NCBI RefSeq assembly: GCF_022532105.1
Contig: NZ_CP092832.1
Coordinates: forward strand, 2,199,001 to 2,263,000
DNA: 64,000 nucleotides
Reading direction: 5' to 3'
Source of the DNA: Flavobacterium sp. HJ-32-4
GTDB taxonomy: Bacteria; Bacteroidota; Bacteroidia; Flavobacteriales; Flavobacteriaceae
The position numbers and the translations under genes were made by a program. Of this stretch, positions 60,138 through 64,000 are shown piece after piece. The notes below the pieces were generated by a model. That model was given only the letters and a program-made list of their open reading frames with translations, searched no databases and had not been told where the DNA came from. Each line of letters begins with the position of its first letter. The stretch's first letter is position 1.

Positions 60138-62513
60138 ATGAAACAGTTCTTCACACTGCTGCTAAGCCTCCTGGTGGGAGTGGCTTTCAGCCAAAAAGGG
60201 GTCGTAAAAGGCACCGTCATCGACAAACTTACCGAAGTGCCGCTGCCCGGCGCTACGGTTACCATCAGCACAGGCTCGTCCGTCGTCATCACCGATGAAA
60301 AAGGGGCGTTTGAATTTACCAACGTACCGCTCGGTCGTCTCAACCTCACCGCCAGTTTCGCCGGATACGCCTCGGTTACCATCCCCAACGTCGATGTCAC
60401 CGCGGGGAAAGAGGTGATCCTGACGGTCGCCCTCACCGAGACCTTGACCGACCTTCAGGAAGTCGTCATCAAACAACAGCCCGGCAAGGTAAAGTCCTTG
60501 AACAAGATGGCCGCCGTATCTGCCCGACAGTTCAGCACCGAAGAAGTGAACCGTTATGCCGGGGGGCGGAGCGACATCGCGCGACTCGTATCGAACTTCG
60601 CCGGCGTTTCTACTGCGAACGACAGCCGGAATGACATCGTGGTGCGTGGTAATGCGCCGACCGGTATGCTGTGGCGACTTGAAGGCATCCCGATTCCGAG
60701 TCCGAACCACTTTTCAACCGTCGGTACGACCGGCAGTCCGGTGTCAGCCCTAAACCCGAATATGATCGCCAATTCCGATTTTATCACATCGGCATTTCCG
60801 GCCGAATACGGCAACGCGCTCAGCGGCGTTTTCGATCTCAATCTCCGAAAAGGGAACAAGGAAACGTATGAATTTCTGGCTGGGGTAGGTGCTTACCCGG
60901 GCGCTGAACTCATGGCGGAAGGCCCGTTCCTAAAAAAGGAAGGTTCGTTTCTCGTTGCTGCCCGCTACGGCATCGCGGGTTATCTGGGTGGCGCTGGGAC
61001 AGGCGCGGCTATCCCCAATTACAATGACATCGCCTTCAACCTCGATTTCGGAAAGGGAAAGGCCGGAGAGATTACCTTCTTCGGTATCGTCGGGTTTTCT
61101 GACATCGAATTCCTCGGGAAAGACGCCGACGATTCGGATCTCTTCTCTGCCCGCGACGCCAACCAGAAGGTGCGATCGAATTTCTTTGTAAGTGGACTCA
61201 CTCACAAGATTTCCCTGAGCTCGAAGACATTTCTGAAATCGAATATTGCTTTTTCCGGTAGCGCCAACACCTATGACGAAGAGCGAATCTACTTCCTTGA
61301 CCAACCCCAGGAGGTAACCCTTCCCTTCACCGTCAACGACAATCAGGATTACCGCATCACGGTGAGTAGCTACGTCAATTCCAAGCTCGCAAAAGGGGTG
61401 CTGCTGCGTTCCGGCGTGCTGCTCGAACATTTTTCGATTGACTATAGCCTGCGCAGCCGTGACCGACAGTCAGACGCCGATGGAGACGGATTTCCCGATT
61501 ACAACAGCATCTACAAAACAAAAGGCGATTACAATGTCGTACAGCCGTATGCCCAACTGCAATGGCGCCTGTCGGATAAACTGACACTGAACGGCGGACT
61601 CCACGGCCATTTTTTTTCGCTCACGGATGAGGTGAAGGCGGAACCCCGCGCTGCTGTGACGTATAACGTAACGTCGGGCAGCAGCCTGAGTTTCGGGTAC
61701 GGACGGCACCACCAAAACGTGCCGGCGCCCATCCAGTTCCAGAATGAAAATGTAGACGGGGTACTGGTGCAGACCAACCGCAACCTGCGCCTCGTGGCCA
61801 GCGACCATTATGTTCTCGGCTTCGAACAACGCCTCGGCGACAATTGGCGGGCAAAGGCCGAGGTCTATTACCAATCGGTTACAAAAGCAGCAGTCGAACG
61901 CAATCCAACCAGCTATAGCTCGATTACGGAAGGGGCCGATTTTGGTTTCTCCACCGACAAAGTATCATTGGTTAACGGAGGTCGCGGTCGCAACCGTGGC
62001 GTCGAAGTGACGGTCGAAAAGTTCTTCAGCGACGGCTACCATGCCTTGCTGACCGGTTCGTTTTTCGATGCGAAATACAAAGGCAGCGATGGCATCTGGC
62101 GAAACTCACCCTTTAACAACCAATATGTGGTCAACTTTTTGGCAGGGAAGGAACTGAAGATAGGAAAGGCCCGGAAAAACACCTTGTCATTCGACATGAA
62201 ACTTACGACCTCCGGCGGACGGTTTTACACGCCCGTCGACCTCGAGGCTTCGCAGGCAGCGGGCTACGAGATCAAACAGGATGACATCGCGTTCAGCGAG
62301 CAATACCGGCCTTATTTCCGACTCGATCTCCGCACCGGTTTCAAGTTCAACAGCGGCAAGCGAAAAAGTGCCCACCTGATTTACCTCGAACTCCAGAATG
62401 TCACCGACCACGACAATATCTTCATCGCGCGCTACAACCGTTTGACCAACGAGGTAAACGAGGTGAACCAAATCGGTTTCTTCCCGGATTTCGGATACCG
62501 CTACCAATTTTAA
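60138..62513 (+). CDS. TonB-dependent outer membrane receptor
   Basis: The 791-residue protein has a signal peptide (MKQFFTLLLSLLVGVAFSQ), an N-terminal CarboxypepD_reg-like domain (residues about 20-105; GTVIDKLTEVPLPGATVTI), a plug domain (about 115-240; FSTEEVNRYAGGRSDIARLVSNFAGVS, DIVVRGNAPTGMLWRLEGIPIP) and a beta-barrel ending in phenylalanine (DFGYRYQF). It imports an unknown substrate across the outer membrane. No SusD-like partner follows, so it is not a classic glycan utilisation pair. It probably forms a regulon with the TetR gene upstream. Confidence 0.93.
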   Translation: MKQFFTLLLSLLVGVAFSQKGVVKGTVIDKLTEVPLPGATVTISTGSSVVITDEKGAFEFTNVPLGRLNLTASFAGYASVTIPNVDVTAGKEVILTVALTETLTDLQEVVIKQQPGKVKSLNKMAAVSARQFSTEEVNRYAGGRSDIARLVSNFAGVSTANDSRNDIVVRGNAPTGMLWRLEGIPIPSPNHFSTVGTTGSPVSALNPNMIANSDFITSAFPAEYGNALSGVFDLNLRKGNKETYEFLAGVGAYPGAELMAEGPFLKKEGSFLVAARYGIAGYLGGAGTGAAIPNYNDIAFNLDFGKGKAGEITFFGIVGFSDIEFLGKDADDSDLFSARDANQKVRSNFFVSGLTHKISLSSKTFLKSNIAFSGSANTYDEERIYFLDQPQEVTLPFTVNDNQDYRITVSSYVNSKLAKGVLLRSGVLLEHFSIDYSLRSRDRQSDADGDGFPDYNSIYKTKGDYNVVQPYAQLQWRLSDKLTLNGGLHGHFFSLTDEVKAEPRAAVTYNVTSGSSLSFGYGRHHQNVPAPIQFQNENVDGVLVQTNRNLRLVASDHYVLGFEQRLGDNWRAKAEVYYQSVTKAAVERNPTSYSSITEGADFGFSTDKVSLVNGGRGRNRGVEVTVEKFFSDGYHALLTGSFFDAKYKGSDGIWRNSPFNNQYVVNFLAGKELKIGKARKNTLSFDMKLTTSGGRFYTPVDLEASQAAGYEIKQDDIAFSEQYRPYFRLDLRTGFKFNSGKRKSAHLIYLELQNVTDHDNIFIARYNRLTNEVNEVNQIGFFPDFGYRYQF

Positions 62514-62523
62514 ATTCCTTATC

Positions 62524-63288
62524 ATGAATTTTCTCGAACTCCTTCGCGAACGCAGTGGGCCGTTTTTCTGGTTCGGACTGCTCTTTCTTGTACTCGCAGT
62601 GGTGTGCCTTGTCGCCACCCGCCTATCCGACCAGCAGGTGTTGGGCGTCAATGCCTATTATAAACCGTTCAAGTTCTTTGTGTCAAGCTGGCTTTTTGCC
62701 TGGACGATGGGCTGGTATTGCGGTTACCTGCAAGCACCAACCGCCGTTATGATCTACACCTGGTTTGCGATCGGCGTACTGTGTTTTCAGGATTTCTATA
62801 TCCTGATACAGGCGGCACGCGGGTTACGGTCGCACTTTTACGTCGAAACACCGTTCTATTCGGGTATGTTCAGCCTCATGGCGGTTACCTCGGTCTCCTT
62901 GGCGTTCGCTACGCTTTGGATAGCAGCTTTGTTTTTTTCAGACAAGGTAGTGGAGTTACCGCAGTATTACCTGTGGAGTATCCGATTCGGACTCCTCCTG
63001 TTCGTGGTGTTCGCCCTTCAGGGACTCCTAATGGGTGCGCGTGGGTCACATTTGGTGGGAGCCCCGGACGACGCGCCCGGCATCCGCGTGCTGAACTGGA
63101 GCCGTCAGGTCGGAGATTTGCGCATTGCCCATTTTCTCGGAATGCACGCGTTGCAATTGCTGCCCTTGGTGGGAGGGTATGTTATACGAAATACGAAGGG
63201 CGTAGCCGTATTTGCCCTTCTGTACCTGGCAGTATGTATCTTCTCGACCCTCCAGGCCTTACAAGGTCGTCCGTTTCTTCGCTTGTGA
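62524..63288 (+). CDS. Integral membrane protein of unknown function
   Basis: The 254-residue protein has about seven hydrophobic segments, starting with FFWFGLLFLVLAVVCLVATRL and including FFVSSWLFAWTMGWYCGYL and FGLLLFVVFALQGLLMGARG. A conserved-looking loop LNWSRQVGDLRIAHFLGMHALQLLP contains two histidines. No known family was recognised. It starts 10 bp after the TonB receptor stop and should be cotranscribed with it under TetR control. Confidence 0.6.
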   Translation: MNFLELLRERSGPFFWFGLLFLVLAVVCLVATRLSDQQVLGVNAYYKPFKFFVSSWLFAWTMGWYCGYLQAPTAVMIYTWFAIGVLCFQDFYILIQAARGLRSHFYVETPFYSGMFSLMAVTSVSLAFATLWIAALFFSDKVVELPQYYLWSIRFGLLLFVVFALQGLLMGARGSHLVGAPDDAPGIRVLNWSRQVGDLRIAHFLGMHALQLLPLVGGYVIRNTKGVAVFALLYLAVCIFSTLQALQGRPFLRL

Positions 63289-63329
63289 CGATGTAACGGT
63301 TTGGAGGGAAGGGCTTCTAATGGGGCAAA

Positions 63330-63824
63330 ATGACTCGTATGGAAACGTTATGGGAAGATAACCGAAAAGGAAGTTACGACTGTTTTGTAGATGGCATTCA
63401 CCGGGTGGGCGTGGCTTTCTCCGGTAGCAAGGCCGTCATCACCACCGCGGATGGCATATTCGAAATCCGAATAAAAGGATTTTGGCGGACCCGTTACAGC
63501 ATCACCGATCAAAACGGCGCGGAAACCGAGCTGAAGGCGGCAAAGGTATGGGGCTCCGGAGCCACACTGAAATGGAAAGGAACCGAATACCAGCTCAAAA
63601 TCCGAAACAACCCGCTGGTGGAAGGGGCGTTTTGGCGTGACGGGCATCCGGTATTGGCGTATGGCCTTACGACCGAGAACCGAAAGCCCGCCATCCGCGT
63701 CACCCGAACGGCCGCCGTCGACCCGCTGCTGGATGGCATCCTGTTTTATATCATGCGTCCCATTTTTCAGGAACAGGGTGCCTGCGACGTATCGGCCAGC
63801 CTCATTCTGATGATGGCGGTATGA
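63330..63824 (+). CDS. Small protein of unknown function
   Basis: The 164-residue protein is mixed beta-rich, with no signal peptide and one hydrophobic stretch near the C-terminus (DPLLDGILFYIMRPIF, ASLILMMAV). Strands such as GIFEIRIKGFWRTRYSITDQNG and GATLKWKGTEYQLKIRNNP suggest a small beta-sandwich or barrel; a phospholipid-scramblase/tubby-like fold is conceivable but not shown. The start may be ATG 63330 or ATG 63339. It lies 41 bp after the membrane protein gene and may be in the same operon. Confidence 0.5.
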   Translation: MTRMETLWEDNRKGSYDCFVDGIHRVGVAFSGSKAVITTADGIFEIRIKGFWRTRYSITDQNGAETELKAAKVWGSGATLKWKGTEYQLKIRNNPLVEGAFWRDGHPVLAYGLTTENRKPAIRVTRTAAVDPLLDGILFYIMRPIFQEQGACDVSASLILMMAV

Positions 63825-63968
63825 AGGGCCGCTAAGATGCGCATCCATTCCTTTATGGTTGTAATTCACGGGAAGTACGAAACGTTAAATTTTTCACAAC
63901 GCATTAAATCCCAGTAACAAAAAAGAAGTGACCGCGTCTATTAGGTATCATCATCAATCACAATCATC

Positions 63969-64000
63969 ATGAAAAAATCAATCACTTTCCTGGCCATCGC
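63969..64000 (+). CDS. Start of a probably secreted protein (partial)
   Basis: ATG 63969 begins MKKSITFLAI, the start of a signal peptide or membrane segment; the gene runs off the window. The 144-bp spacer before it (63825-63968) holds no gene and an ATCATC-rich stretch. Confidence 0.5.
   Translation, partial: MKKSITFLAI

Overview
The window looks like part of the chromosome of a Flavobacterium-like member of the Bacteroidota (family Flavobacteriaceae). The evidence is a type IX secretion component (PorQ), two proteins with the C-terminal type IX sorting domain, a TonB receptor with the Bacteroidota N-terminal carboxypeptidase-like domain, Flavobacteriia-type Lon, PheT and ribosomal protein S1, and many promoters with the Bacteroidota -7 box TAnnTTTG. 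GC content is about half by eye, which is high for Flavobacterium. No tRNA, rRNA, CRISPR array, insertion sequence or phage gene was recognised. Almost all genes are ordinary chromosomal genes with short spacers.

Layout. 1-5.5 kb: end of glgB, a CarboxypepD_reg-like protein, a GH31 alpha-glucosidase and an M48 lipoprotein peptidase. 5.5-15.5 kb: UMF1-type MFS transporter, a two-repeat lipoprotein, lon, porQ, a YoaK-like membrane protein, cmk with a 17-codon lipoprotein-like minigene, a nucleoside-type MFS transporter and a DinB protein. 15.9-24.7 kb: rpsA, two paralogous type IX cargo proteins, a membrane protein and two secreted fasciclin proteins. 24.7-30.3 kb: pheT (minus strand), then aldehyde dehydrogenase plus DUF779 facing an AraC-type regulator. 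30.3-39 kb (minus strand): bestrophin channel, an RND efflux operon (MFP-RND-TolC) and recG. 39.4-44.4 kb (minus strand): a five-gene amidoligase cluster. 44.5-49.9 kb (minus strand): a conserved small protein, M1 and S41 peptidases and an acyl-CoA carboxylase beta subunit. 50.7-55.4 kb: Gfo/Idh oxidoreductase, a Cys/Met-metabolism PLP enzyme divergent from an Lrp regulator, and lpd. 55.6-58.4 kb (minus strand): thioredoxin-ApbE-DUF4266-DUF3570 cluster. 58.5 kb to the end: LOG family protein, a TetR regulator with a TonB receptor and a membrane protein behind it, a small unknown protein, and the start of a secreted protein.

Candidate systems. (1) The 39.4-44.4 kb operon combines two ATP-grasp-type proteins, a GCS2-type carboxylate-amine ligase, a class I glutamine amidotransferase and an esterase; it should make or modify an unidentified amide-linked metabolite or peptide. 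(2) The thioredoxin-ApbE-DUF4266-DUF3570 operon looks like an envelope redox or flavinylation module around a 71-residue lipoprotein ending in a Gly-rich CxC tail. (3) Three regulator-operator pairs can be read from the DNA: AraC with two direct repeats exactly 21 bp apart before the aldehyde dehydrogenase gene; TetR with two 13-bp palindromes TGAAC-N3-GTTCA, one between its own -33 and -7 boxes and one before the TonB receptor; and Lrp with an AT-rich divergent region (weaker).

The most unusual DNA structure is in the spacers. Most of the large spacers are built from contiguous 7-bp direct repeats whose sequence differs between loci (GTTCATA, GTAGTCA, CTGCCCA, CGAACCA, GATACTT and others) while the period stays 7. 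Related units occur in both orientations, arrays butt against or run into stop codons, and some reach into promoters. One array holds twelve perfect copies directly upstream of a promoter. These arrays sit beside 8-, 11-, 70- and 124-bp tandem repeats and a dispersed element.
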